The notes below the pieces were generated by a model. It was not told where the DNA came from and searched no databases. It saw only the letters and a program-made list of their open reading frames with translations. A stretch of 64,000 nucleotides of DNA from Stappia indica (GTDB lineage Bacteria > Pseudomonadota > Alphaproteobacteria > Rhizobiales > Stappiaceae), in NCBI RefSeq assembly GCF_020177335.1, contig NZ_JAIVMG010000009.1:166332-230331 (forward strand), written 5' to 3'. The position numbers and the translations under genes were made by a program. This document shows, in pieces, positions 35,062 through 43,226 of this stretch. The first letter of the stretch is position 1, and each line of letters starts with the position of its first letter.

Positions 35062-36225
35062 CTAGCCGCGCGGCAGGCCAAGCAGCCGCTCGGCGATGAT
35101 GTTGCGCTGGATCTCGTTGGTGCCGGCATAGATCGGCCCGGCCAGCGAGAAGAGATAGCCATCGAGCCAGCGCCCGACATCGCCGGCGGCGGAGGCGGTC
35201 GGCAAGAGTTCCGCCCGCGCTCCGAGGATCGCCAGCGCGGTTTCGTGCATCTTTATGTCCATCTCCGACCAGAAGATCTTGTTGAGACTGGCCTCCGCGC
35301 CGATGCTGCCGCCGGCGATCAGCCGCGAAGCGGTGGCGTAGATCGACAGCGCATAGGCCTCGGCGGCCATCCAGGCCTCCGCCACCGCATCCCGTTGCGC
35401 CGGGGTGCAGGTCTCGCGGTTGGCCTCGTAGAGCTCCACGAGACGCCGCGCGGTCATCTGGAACCGGGCCGGGCTGCGCAGCATCAATCCGCGCTCAAAG
35501 CCGGCAGTGGCCATGCAGATCCGCCAGCCCTCGCCTTCCGCTCCCACCCGGTTGCCGGCCGGCACCCGCACCTCGTCCAGGAACAGTTCGGCAAAGCCGG
35601 TCTCGCCGTTGATCTGGGCAATCGCCTGCCGGCGCACCCCCTCCGCATCGAGCGGGAACAGGATCAGCGACAGGCCCTTGTGGCGCTCGGAGGCCGGATC
35701 GGTGCGGAACAGGCCGAAGGCCCAGTCTGCCATCACCGCCCGTGAGGACCAGATCTTGTGCCCCGACAGGAGATAGCTGTCTCCGTCGCGCACCGCCTTC
35801 GCCCGCACCGCCGCCAGGTCGGATCCCGCCTGCGGCTCCGACCAGGCCTGCGCCCAGATCTCCTCGCCGGTGGCCATCGGCGGAAGGAACCGCGCCTTCT
35901 GCTCCTGCGAACCGTATTCCATCAGGGTCGGACCGAGCAGGAAAATGCCGTTCTGGTTGACCCGCAAGGGCGCGCCGGCGGCGTAATACTCCTCCTCGAA
36001 GATCAGCCAGCGGATCAGATCGAGCCCGCGCCCGCCATAGGCCTCCGGCCAGGTGACCATGCCCCAGCGGCCCGCATTGAGCCGGGCCTCCCAGTCGCGA
36101 TGGGCCTCGAACCCTGCTCGTCCGCCATCGAAGGAGGGAAGCGGGTCGGCCGGCACATTGGCCGCCATCCAGTCGCGCACCTCGGCGCGAAAGGCCTGTT
36201 GTTCATCCGTGTAGCGCAGATCCAC
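35062..36225 (-). CDS. Acyl-CoA dehydrogenase, alpha-type subunit
   Basis: A 387-residue acyl-CoA dehydrogenase. WSEPQAGSDLAAVRAKA and GHKIWSSRAVMADWAF form the flavin and acyl-CoA binding middle domain, and PIYAGTNEIQRNI is the C-terminal motif, with Ala where MCAD has its catalytic Glu. A GTG start six bases after GGAGG is chosen because no ATG is available near the conserved N-terminus (LRYTDEQQAFRAEVRDWM). It lies 2 bp after the crotonase stop and 12 bp before the beta-type gene. Confidence 0.88.
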   Translation of the reverse strand: MDLRYTDEQQAFRAEVRDWMAANVPADPLPSFDGGRAGFEAHRDWEARLNAGRWGMVTWPEAYGGRGLDLIRWLIFEEEYYAAGAPLRVNQNGIFLLGPTLMEYGSQEQKARFLPPMATGEEIWAQAWSEPQAGSDLAAVRAKAVRDGDSYLLSGHKIWSSRAVMADWAFGLFRTDPASERHKGLSLILFPLDAEGVRRQAIAQINGETGFAELFLDEVRVPAGNRVGAEGEGWRICMATAGFERGLMLRSPARFQMTARRLVELYEANRETCTPAQRDAVAEAWMAAEAYALSIYATASRLIAGGSIGAEASLNKIFWSEMDIKMHETALAILGARAELLPTASAAGDVGRWLDGYLFSLAGPIYAGTNEIQRNIIAERLLGLPRG

Positions 36226-36227
36226 CG

Positions 36228-37112
36228 TCAGCCTCCGTTTTCCGCCTTGTTCGCTGCCGACATGGCGGCACCGTCGAGCCCGGCCAGCCGGTGCCCGGTC
36301 GCCAATTCGTTCTGGGCATGAGCGAAGTGATGCATGTGATAGACCGCATCCATGCCGGTGCGCTTGCCGCGCAGGTCCTCCACATGGTTCACCGCCTGCT
36401 TGACCAGCCAGGTACCGAGCGGCGGCCGTTCCGCCAGCCGGCCGGCGATCTCGCCCACCGTGTCGCGCAGTTCCTCCCGCAGCACCACCTGGTTGACCAT
36501 GCCGAAGCCTTCGGCCCGCACCGCGCTCATCCGCTCGCCCAGAAGCAGGAACTCCTTGGCAACGCGCGGCGGCAGTTCGAACGCATGGGCGAAATACTCC
36601 ACGCCCGGAATGCCCATCCGCGCCACCGGATCCTGAAAGAACGCATCCTGCGAAGCGATGATCAGATCGCAGACCCAGGCCAGCATCAGGCCACCGGCGA
36701 CGCAGGCCCCTTGCACCATGGCGATGGTCGGCTTGGGGCAATCGCGCCAGCGCCGGCACATGCCCAGGTAGACCTCGTGTTCGCGGGTGTAGAGGAACTC
36801 GGCGCCGGCACGGCCCACATGATCGGGAAAGAGCAACCGACGCTCGAAGCTGCGATCCACATCCCGCCCCGGGGTGCCGATGTCGTGCCCGGCGGAGAAG
36901 TGCTTGCCCGCGCCGCCCAGCACGATCACCCGCACCGCATCGTCATCGACCGCCCGCTTGAAGGCATCGTCGAGCGCATAGGTCATCTGCGAGTTCTGGG
37001 CATTGTTGTAGGTGGGCCTGTTCATGGTGATCCAGGCAACCGACGCCTCGACCCGGTAAAGAACGGGCTGGTCGGTTTCGTAGCTGGGGGGCGGGCTTCC
37101 ACTGTCCGGCAT
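36228..37112 (-). CDS. Enoyl-CoA hydratase (crotonase)
   Basis: A 294-residue crotonase. FSAGHDIGTPG and QGACVAGGLMLAWVCDL give the oxyanion hole, and a long insertion after the first (residues about 85-110, RSFERRLLFPDH) resembles crotonases tied to cyclic acyl-CoAs. The start at 37112 follows GAGGAG by 7 bases. It is first in the operon with the split dehydrogenase pair and the ipdF-like gene, with regulon box 2 66 bp upstream. It should hydrate the dehydrogenase product. Confidence 0.87.
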   Translation of the reverse strand: MPDSGSPPPSYETDQPVLYRVEASVAWITMNRPTYNNAQNSQMTYALDDAFKRAVDDDAVRVIVLGGAGKHFSAGHDIGTPGRDVDRSFERRLLFPDHVGRAGAEFLYTREHEVYLGMCRRWRDCPKPTIAMVQGACVAGGLMLAWVCDLIIASQDAFFQDPVARMGIPGVEYFAHAFELPPRVAKEFLLLGERMSAVRAEGFGMVNQVVLREELRDTVGEIAGRLAERPPLGTWLVKQAVNHVEDLRGKRTGMDAVYHMHHFAHAQNELATGHRLAGLDGAAMSAANKAENGG

Positions 37113-37177
37113 GACAAGCTCCTCACGGGTTCGCTGTCTCATGCCTCAAGGGATAGCCCGCTGGCCCACCCGCTTCA

Positions 37178-37193
37178 TCGTCCGATAGGACGA
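37178..37193. promoter_or_regulatory. Regulon box 2, TCGTCCGATAGGACGA
   Basis: Palindrome with 6-bp perfect arms TCGTCC / GGACGA and a 4-bp centre, 66 bp upstream of the crotonase start; one base from box 1. Confidence 0.75.
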
Positions 37194-37222
37194 CAAGGCG
37201 CCATGTCCGACAGGCCGACGAG

Positions 37223-37241
37223 GCGGAGGGGCCGCCTCCGC
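37223..37241 (-). other. GC-rich hairpin just after livF
   Basis: GCGGAGG / CCTCCGC arms with a short loop, directly downstream of the LivF-like stop on the minus strand. No T tract follows, so it is at best a weak terminator or an mRNA 3' end stabiliser. Confidence 0.35.
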
Positions 37242-37243
37242 GA

Positions 37244-37966
37244 TCAGCTTTCCGCGTAAGCGCTCTGGCGCGCCTCGTGCATGTCCGAAAGCCGCTGGTC
37301 GAGCTCGCCGGCGGGACAGTCCAGCACCACCTCGCCGCGCTGGACGATCATCGCCCGATCCGCATAGGGCAGGCTGATCTTCACATGCTGATCGACGATG
37401 ACGACGGCGGTGCCGCCTTCCGCCCAGCGCCGCAGGAACGACAGGATCGGCGGCAACAGCGCCTGCGCCACCCCGAGCGAAGGTTCGTCGCACAAAAGGA
37501 CGCGCGGCTGGGCGACAAAGGCCTGACCGAGAGCCAGGATCTGCTGCTGGCCGCCGGACAGATCATGTGCCCGCGCCTTGGCCTTTTCCTTCAGGATGGG
37601 GAAGACCGCATAGATCTCTTCCAGCGACCGTGCGAGCCCCGCCCGGTCGCCGCGCCGGGCGGCCACCCCCATGCGCAGGTTGTCGGTGACGGTGAGCTCG
37701 GGAAAAACCCGGTGCCCATCAAGCACCAGCCGCAGCCCCGACTGCGCCACCTTTTCCGGTGGCAGGCCGGTGAGCGGCTGACCATCCAGCAGAACGCTGC
37801 CCTGCGAGGGTTTGATGAAGCCGGCAATCGCCCGCATCAAGGTCGATTTCCCGGCCCCGTTCTCCCCGCCAATCAGCAGGATCTCGCCGGGTTTGGCATG
37901 CAGGGAAATGCCGCGCAGCACCGGGATATCCCCGTATCCGGCCATCAGGCCGCGAACTTCAAGCAT
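37244..37966 (-). CDS. Liv-type ABC transporter ATPase (LivF-like)
   Basis: A 240-residue ABC ATPase. Walker A GENGAGKST near residue 35, signature LSGGQQ near 135 and Walker B VLLCDEPSLGV near 155 are intact. It pairs with the ATPase half of the fused LivM-LivG protein, whose gene it overlaps by 8 bp. Start ATG has GGAGG at 5 bases. It powers the importer that probably supplies this catabolic locus. Confidence 0.9.
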   Translation of the reverse strand: MLEVRGLMAGYGDIPVLRGISLHAKPGEILLIGGENGAGKSTLMRAIAGFIKPSQGSVLLDGQPLTGLPPEKVAQSGLRLVLDGHRVFPELTVTDNLRMGVAARRGDRAGLARSLEEIYAVFPILKEKAKARAHDLSGGQQQILALGQAFVAQPRVLLCDEPSLGVAQALLPPILSFLRRWAEGGTAVVIVDQHVKISLPYADRAMIVQRGEVVLDCPAGELDQRLSDMHEARQSAYAES

Positions 37967-39770
37967 GTGCGCCTCCGACGAAAAGATGCTGCACGGCCGG
38001 ATCCCGGGCGAGTTCCTGCGGCGGTCCGGAGGCCACCACGGAGCCGGTCTCCAGCACGGTGATGCGGTCGGCAATATCCCAGACCAGATCGAGATCGTGT
38101 TCCACCAGGATCACCGCCATGCCGAGCCGCTTGCTGAGCAGGCGCAGCAGCCTGGAAAATTCGGCCCGCTCGACCGGGGAAAGTCCCGCCGCCGGCTCGT
38201 CGAACAGCACCAGCCCCGGATCGGCGAAGACCACGCGAATGACCTCAAGCAAGCGGCGCTGGCCATGGGCGAGAAGGCCCGGGTTGTCCTCGCCATAGGC
38301 CTCCTTGAAGCGCTCGGCGAGCGCGGCCATCTCCGGCGCCAGCGGCGTCGGGCGGGCATCGAGACCGAGCTGGATGTTGTCCCAGACCGACAGGTCGGTG
38401 AAGATCCGCGGTGTCTGGAAGGTGCGCCCGAGCCCCATCCGGGCGATGCTCGAGGCGCTTTGCCGGGTCACATCGCGCCCCCGGAAGCTGTAGCTGCCGC
38501 CATCCATCCGGCTGAAACCGGAGATCACGTTCAAAAGGCTGGTCTTGCCCGAACCATTGGCGCCGATCAGGCCATGCACCTCGCCGGGGCGCACCTTGAG
38601 ATCGACGCCGTCCAGCGCCACCACCTGGCCGAAGCGCTTGACCGCGCCGCGCACCTCCAGAATGGGCGCGGCCTCAGCCGGTACTTGGCGCGGCGGGATC
38701 TTCTCCAGCATCTCGGTAAAGGGGGCGAGGCGGAAGCCCTGTTCGCCGCCGCCGCGCTGGAAACGCTTGCGCCGCCGCGCCTCGATGGTGCCGACCAGCC
38801 CGTCGGGAAAGACGATCACCACCGCCAGCGTCAGGAAGCCGTAGATCAACAGGCGGTATTCGACGAGCTGCACCAGAAGGACATTCGGCACGATGTAGAT
38901 CACCCAGATGCCGACGATCGGCCCCAGAAGCTGACCGCGCCCACCGACGACCACCACGAAGAACAGGGTGAAGGAGAGTTCCACCAAAAACCCTTGCGGG
39001 CTGATGAAGCCGACCGTGGGAACATAGAGCGCACCGCAAATGCCGGTGCCGGCGGAGACAATCATGAAGGCCAGCGCCCGCATCAGCCCCGGACGCACGC
39101 CGAGCGAGCGGGCCGCCTCCGCGCTTTCCGCCGCAACGCGCATGCGCCGGCCCAACCGGGCATTGCGGATGCCGTAATGCAGGAGAAGCGCGGCAATCGG
39201 CACCGCCGTCACCAGCAGCGTCAACCCGCTCAGCCCCAGAACCAGGGGGGTCTTCAGCGCCGGCAGATAAAGGCTGATGCCGTTGATGCCCCGGGTCACG
39301 TCATCGAACTGGATCAGAAGCTGCGGAAAGACGATGGCCGCGCTCAGAGTGGCGAAGCCGAGATGGAACCCCTGGACCCTGAGGGCCGGCAGGGCGAACA
39401 ACAGGCCACCAAGCATGGCGGCTCCCACCGCCGCCAGCACACCAACCGTCAGCGGTAACCCGTGAATGCCGCTGGCAATGGCCAGCCCATAGGCACCAAG
39501 ACCGAGGATGGCGCCCTGTCCGAAGCTTTTCTGGCCCGCGTCGACAAACAGGAAATTCTGCAGGACCGCGACCGCGATGTAGATGTTCACCAGCTGAAAG
39601 GTGTGCTCCCAGTAGGAGTTGCCCAAGAGGCTCGGCCCGATCCCGGTCAGCAAGATCAGCAGGATGCCAAGGCGAAGCTGCAGCCCGTCGGACTTGAAAT
39701 GCCCTTTCCCGGCGGGAAGGGACACTTCGGGCCCGGCTGCCTCGGCAAGACTGTTGTGTTGGCTGGCCAT
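37959..39770 (-). CDS. Fused LivM-LivG: permease plus ATPase
   Basis: A 603-residue fusion. The N half (about 30-325) is a LivM-type permease with some 8-9 membrane helices (for example AVLQNFLFVDAGQKSFGQGA and LSFTLFFVVVVGGRGQLLGP). The C half (from about 360) is a LivG ATPase: Walker A GANGSGKTS, a degenerate signature AHGQRR, Walker B LVLFDEPAAGL and switch His in VEHDLD. LivM and LivG are usually separate; the fused form is known in some bacteria. It works with LivH and LivF encoded on either side and probably with the binding protein at 25164-26357. Confidence 0.9.
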   Translation of the reverse strand: MASQHNSLAEAAGPEVSLPAGKGHFKSDGLQLRLGILLILLTGIGPSLLGNSYWEHTFQLVNIYIAVAVLQNFLFVDAGQKSFGQGAILGLGAYGLAIASGIHGLPLTVGVLAAVGAAMLGGLLFALPALRVQGFHLGFATLSAAIVFPQLLIQFDDVTRGINGISLYLPALKTPLVLGLSGLTLLVTAVPIAALLLHYGIRNARLGRRMRVAAESAEAARSLGVRPGLMRALAFMIVSAGTGICGALYVPTVGFISPQGFLVELSFTLFFVVVVGGRGQLLGPIVGIWVIYIVPNVLLVQLVEYRLLIYGFLTLAVVIVFPDGLVGTIEARRRKRFQRGGGEQGFRLAPFTEMLEKIPPRQVPAEAAPILEVRGAVKRFGQVVALDGVDLKVRPGEVHGLIGANGSGKTSLLNVISGFSRMDGGSYSFRGRDVTRQSASSIARMGLGRTFQTPRIFTDLSVWDNIQLGLDARPTPLAPEMAALAERFKEAYGEDNPGLLAHGQRRLLEVIRVVFADPGLVLFDEPAAGLSPVERAEFSRLLRLLSKRLGMAVILVEHDLDLVWDIADRITVLETGSVVASGPPQELARDPAVQHLFVGGAHA

Positions 39771-39774
39771 CGCG

Positions 39775-40656
39775 TCACACCCTCCGCGCCGTTGCGCGTC
39801 CGAACAGGCCCTGCGGCCAGAACATCAGGATCACCACGAGGACGATCAGCGAGGCCAGATCCTGATAGGCGCCACCGACCTTGTAGGCCATCAGCATCGC
39901 CATCACCCCGACCAGCGGTCCGCCGATCAGCGCGCCGGTGTTGTTGCCGATCCCGCCGACCACAGCGGCGATGAAACCGTTGAGCACGTAGCGCAATCCC
40001 GCGTCGGGGCTGACGGAGATGATCGGCGCCACCATGAACCCGGCGGAGCCGGCAATCATGCCGCTGATACCGAAGGCGAGAAGCTGCAGCCGGCGAACGC
40101 TGAGGCCAGCAGCACGGGCCGCATCGAAATCCTGCGACAACGCACTGATCGCCAGCCCGGTGAACGTCCGGCGCAAAAACCAGGATAAAAGAAGATACCA
40201 GCCCAGCATGGCGGCGATCGCCAGGATGAAGGCGCCGGGTGTCTTGACCCCGAAGATCCGGAATGCCGGCACCGGCCCGCTGACCGAATAGGCGAACGGT
40301 CCGTAAAGCAGCATCAGGATCGCCGCGATGATGACGGAGACCGAGACGGTGGAGATCATCCAGCTGTCCTGCTCGGTGGTGTTGTCCCGTAGCGGCAAGA
40401 GGGTCAGCCAGCCTTGCGCGGCGACGAGAACGGCGATGACCAGGCTGGCCAGCAGCAGCATCGCGAGCCAGCTCGGCAGCCCCGCGTTATCCGCCAGGAA
40501 ATAGGCGGCAAAGCCCCCCAGAATGAAGATGTTGCCTTGCGCAAAATTCAGGATGCGCGTGGCATTGTGCACAATGTTGAAGCTCATCGCGATGATGGAG
40601 AACAGCGCGCCGATGGCCACTCCCCGTATGACGATGATGGCGATTTCGTTGAGCAT
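39775..40656 (-). CDS. Liv-type ABC permease (LivH-like)
   Basis: A 293-residue inner-membrane permease with about eight helices. SFNIVHNATRILNFAQGNIF near the N-terminus and GFIAAVVGGIGNNTGALIGG, the EAA-like coupling loop region, mark the LivH type. It is the first gene of the transporter operon, 4 bp before the fused gene. Confidence 0.9.
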   Translation of the reverse strand: MLNEIAIIVIRGVAIGALFSIIAMSFNIVHNATRILNFAQGNIFILGGFAAYFLADNAGLPSWLAMLLLASLVIAVLVAAQGWLTLLPLRDNTTEQDSWMISTVSVSVIIAAILMLLYGPFAYSVSGPVPAFRIFGVKTPGAFILAIAAMLGWYLLLSWFLRRTFTGLAISALSQDFDAARAAGLSVRRLQLLAFGISGMIAGSAGFMVAPIISVSPDAGLRYVLNGFIAAVVGGIGNNTGALIGGPLVGVMAMLMAYKVGGAYQDLASLIVLVVILMFWPQGLFGRATARRV

Positions 40657-40924
40657 GTTCCTCCCCCCACACCCCGTCCCGCACGTGAACGCCTTCAGGC
40701 CACGTCGCGCGACGGTCCTGCCTGTTTTCCCGGGTCAGATGACGCAGGCCCCCTCCCCGGGGCCGAACGCTGTCATGCCGGCTGAGGCCGGCTCCGGTTG
40801 GCGATAACCGTTTGTCGTCAGAGTGTGCCGTGAAAGTGCAGTGGCTGCATCATGCAATCGGACGACGCAGCAGCCATCCGCATGGCCAGGGATATCTTGC
40901 GCCCCGGGGCGGCAAGCCCCGATG
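40657..40924. promoter_or_regulatory. Promoter region of the Liv importer operon
   Basis: A 268-bp gap between livH and the end of the tetR gene. It contains a palindrome CGTCGCGCGACG (40703-40714) and a degenerate regulon box at 40850. No gene is seen. Confidence 0.45.
40850..40865. promoter_or_regulatory. Degenerate regulon box, TCATGCAATCGGACGA, upstream of livH
   Basis: Matches box 2 in 12 of 16 positions, with the right half GGACGA intact. It lies about 195 bp upstream of livH, farther than the other boxes from their genes. Confidence 0.4.
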
Positions 40925-41677
40925 CTAGCCGAGAAGCTGGGTCAGGGCCGCGACATCGTCGCTCAGCGCCCGCATGCGGCTGCGCGCCTCTTCCAGGCGG
41001 CGCTGGTTCTGATCATTGGAAAGCAGGCCGGCGAGGGCCAGATCCGCCATCGCCTCGCCGATTTCCTCGGCGCTGAGGCGGCCGCCGGGCTGGTACCAGC
41101 GCGAGGTCCAGTTGGCCATGCCGATCACCGCGAAGGCGGCGATTTGAGCGTCCACTTCGCGGAACTCGCCGGCGGTGATGCCCTGTTCGATGCAATCGAC
41201 GTAATAGTCGTAGATCGCCCGGCGCGAGGTGTTGTAGTCGGCCAGAAGATGGTCGGGGATCTGCGCCTCAAGACGCGCGAGCCGCACGAAGCGCGCCCCG
41301 CTGGACAGCCGTCGCACCACGCCGTCGACGATGGCGACCCGCAACCGCTCGGCCGGGCTATGCGTCCTGTCGCTGGCCAGATCGCGCAGGCGTTTCGACG
41401 GCTCGAACGCCTCCGTATCGATCAGTGCCGCCAGGATCTCGTCCTTCGACCCGAAATAATGGTAGATCGCCGACCGCCCGAGCCCGACCTCGCTGGCGAT
41501 GGCCGCCATGCTGCACCGGTCGTAGCCCTTCTCGTCGAACATCCGCGCGGCAATATCGAGAAGCTGTTCGCGTACCAGCTCCTTGCGCGGATTGGTCTCG
41601 CGCCGCTCCGCCTTCTGCGCGCGCGGCTTGTCCCGATCAGCGTCCCGTTCACCGTCGCCTTCGCCCCTGTTCGCCAT
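40925..41677 (-). CDS. TetR-family regulator, likely controller of the steroid-type regulon
   Basis: A 250-residue TetR protein. A charged, probably disordered N-terminal tail (about 35 residues) precedes the HTH: MAAIASEVGLGRSAIYHYF with FDEKGYDRCS before it and GSKDEILAAL after it. The rest is a helical ligand-binding and dimer domain. It lies inside the catabolic locus between the transporter and the second thiolase, as KstR2 (a TetR repressor responding to HIP-CoA) does in mycobacteria. The palindromic boxes found at six or more promoters of the locus are its best candidate sites. The start is set by GGGGAGG 8 bases upstream. Confidence 0.85.
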   Translation of the reverse strand: MANRGEGDGERDADRDKPRAQKAERRETNPRKELVREQLLDIAARMFDEKGYDRCSMAAIASEVGLGRSAIYHYFGSKDEILAALIDTEAFEPSKRLRDLASDRTHSPAERLRVAIVDGVVRRLSSGARFVRLARLEAQIPDHLLADYNTSRRAIYDYYVDCIEQGITAGEFREVDAQIAAFAVIGMANWTSRWYQPGGRLSAEEIGEAMADLALAGLLSNDQNQRRLEEARSRMRALSDDVAALTQLLG

Positions 41678-41776
41678 TTCCGAACCTCCCCGGCGATCCA
41701 TCGCCTCGAAACATGCTGACCCTAGCACCGGCAGGGACCGAAGCGGAACCGGGCTGTCCGCCGCGCCCCCGCCAAC

Positions 41777-42982
41777 TCACGAAAAGATCTCGAACAGACC
41801 GGCCGCGCCCATGCCGCCGCCGATGCACATTGTCACCACGCCATGACGCGCGCCCCGCCGGCGCCCCTCGATCAGCAGATGGCCGGACAGCCGGGCGCCG
41901 GTCATGCCGAACGGATGACCGACGGCAATCGCCCCGCCATTCACATTGAGCTTGTCCGGGTCGATGCCAAGCCGGTCGCGGCAATAGACCGCCTGGCTGG
42001 CAAAGGCCTCATTGAGTTCCCACAGATCGATGTCGTCGACCGCGAGCCCATGGCGCTCCAGGAGCTTCGGCACGGCAAGGACCGGACCGATCCCCATTTC
42101 CTCCGGCGCACAGCCGGCAACGGCCATGCCGCGCAAGGCACCGAGCGGCGACAGACCACGTCGCTCGGCCCGCCGCGCCTCCATCAGCACCAGCGCCGCC
42201 GCGCCATCGGAAAGCTGGGAGGAATTGCCCGCCGTCACATGCCGCCCCGTCTCCACCACCGCCCCATCGGCAAAGACCGGAGCCAACCCGCGCAAGCGCT
42301 CCAGCGTCGTCTCCGCCCGCACGCCCTCGTCCTGCGCAAGACACACTTCTTCATGGCGTGTCTCACCGGTTTCCCGGTCCTTCACCAGCTTGCGGGTGGT
42401 CATCGGTGCCAGTTCCGCATCGAACCGGCCGGCGGCCTGGGCAGCGGCGGTGCGCTGCTGACTTTGCAGCGAAAACACATCCTGCGCCGCACGGTCGATG
42501 CCATGGCGCTCGGCGACGATCTCCGCTGTTTCGATCATCGGCATGTACATATGCGGCCACCGCGCCGTCACCGCCTGCGACTGGTTGCGGTAGGTGTTCT
42601 TGTGGCCGTTCTGGGTGAGGCTGATCGATTCGACCCCGCCGGCGATCACCGTCTCCATACCGTCGAGCGCGATCTGCCGGCCGCCGATGGCCAGAGCCAT
42701 CAGCCCGGACGAACACATCCGGTCGACGGTCATGCCCGGCACGGTCTCCGGCAGGCCGGCGGCGGCGGCGGTCAGCCGCCCGATGTTGTAGCCCTGGGTT
42801 CCCTGCTGCGCCGAACACCCCATGACCACATCGTCGACCTCCCCGCCGGCGACCCCGGCGCGGGCCAGCGCCTCGCGCGCGACATGTCCGGACAGAGCCG
42901 GTGCCTCCGTATCGTTGAAGGCGCCCCTGTAGGCTTTGCCGATGGGCGTTCTCGCCACCGAGACAATCACTGCTTCCCGCAT
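41777..42982 (-). CDS. Acetyl-CoA acetyltransferase (thiolase)
   Basis: A 401-residue thiolase with Cys in [16 protein letters not shown] near residue 90, His in [17 protein letters not shown] near 355 and the second Cys in [12 protein letters not shown] near 388. The covering loop and NEAFASQ are present. It should complete the last rounds of beta-oxidation. Regulon box 3 lies 84 bp upstream. It is a second thiolase in the locus, with more general features than the FadA6-like one. Confidence 0.88.
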   Translation of the reverse strand: MREAVIVSVARTPIGKAYRGAFNDTEAPALSGHVAREALARAGVAGGEVDDVVMGCSAQQGTQGYNIGRLTAAAAGLPETVPGMTVDRMCSSGLMALAIGGRQIALDGMETVIAGGVESISLTQNGHKNTYRNQSQAVTARWPHMYMPMIETAEIVAERHGIDRAAQDVFSLQSQQRTAAAQAAGRFDAELAPMTTRKLVKDRETGETRHEEVCLAQDEGVRAETTLERLRGLAPVFADGAVVETGRHVTAGNSSQLSDGAAALVLMEARRAERRGLSPLGALRGMAVAGCAPEEMGIGPVLAVPKLLERHGLAVDDIDLWELNEAFASQAVYCRDRLGIDPDKLNVNGGAIAVGHPFGMTGARLSGHLLIEGRRRGARHGVVTMCIGGGMGAAGLFEIFS

Positions 42983-43065
42983 GACAGCTCCCTGCTTGCC
43001 GGCCGCGCCGGAGCGCACGGCCAAAGGATTCCCGACCTTTTTCCTTCGAACCGGCACAGCGCGCA

Positions 43066-43081
43066 TCGTCCGAGGGGACGA
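43066..43081. promoter_or_regulatory. Regulon box 3, TCGTCCGAGGGGACGA, upstream of the second thiolase
   Basis: Arms TCGTCC and GGACGA are intact, only the two central bases differ from box 2. It lies 84 bp upstream of the thiolase start. Confidence 0.75.
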
Positions 43082-43118
43082 GCAGCGTCAGGGCAAAATA
43101 AACGACTAAAATTCAACG

Positions 43119-43156
43119 CATAGCCGATTAATTGACACATAGTCGATTAATCGTCA
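43119..43156. repeat. Two adjacent 19-bp direct repeats (operator-like)
   Basis: CATAGCCGATTAATTGACA is followed without gap by CATAGTCGATTAATCGTCA; 16 of 19 positions agree, and the second copy holds the perfect palindrome CGATTAATCG. They lie 70-108 bp upstream of the LuxR-type gene in an AT-rich part of the gap and look like a tandem activator or repressor site. Confidence 0.65.
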
Positions 43157-43226
43157 TGATGGTGAAAATGTTGGTACGGATCGGGAGGGACCGACGGCCA
43201 GACATTGCATCGCGGGAGGAACCGAC

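Noticed and set aside
40703..40714. Palindrome CGTCGCGCGACG upstream of livH
   Set aside because: It does not match the regulon box and short CG palindromes are expected by chance in such GC-rich DNA.
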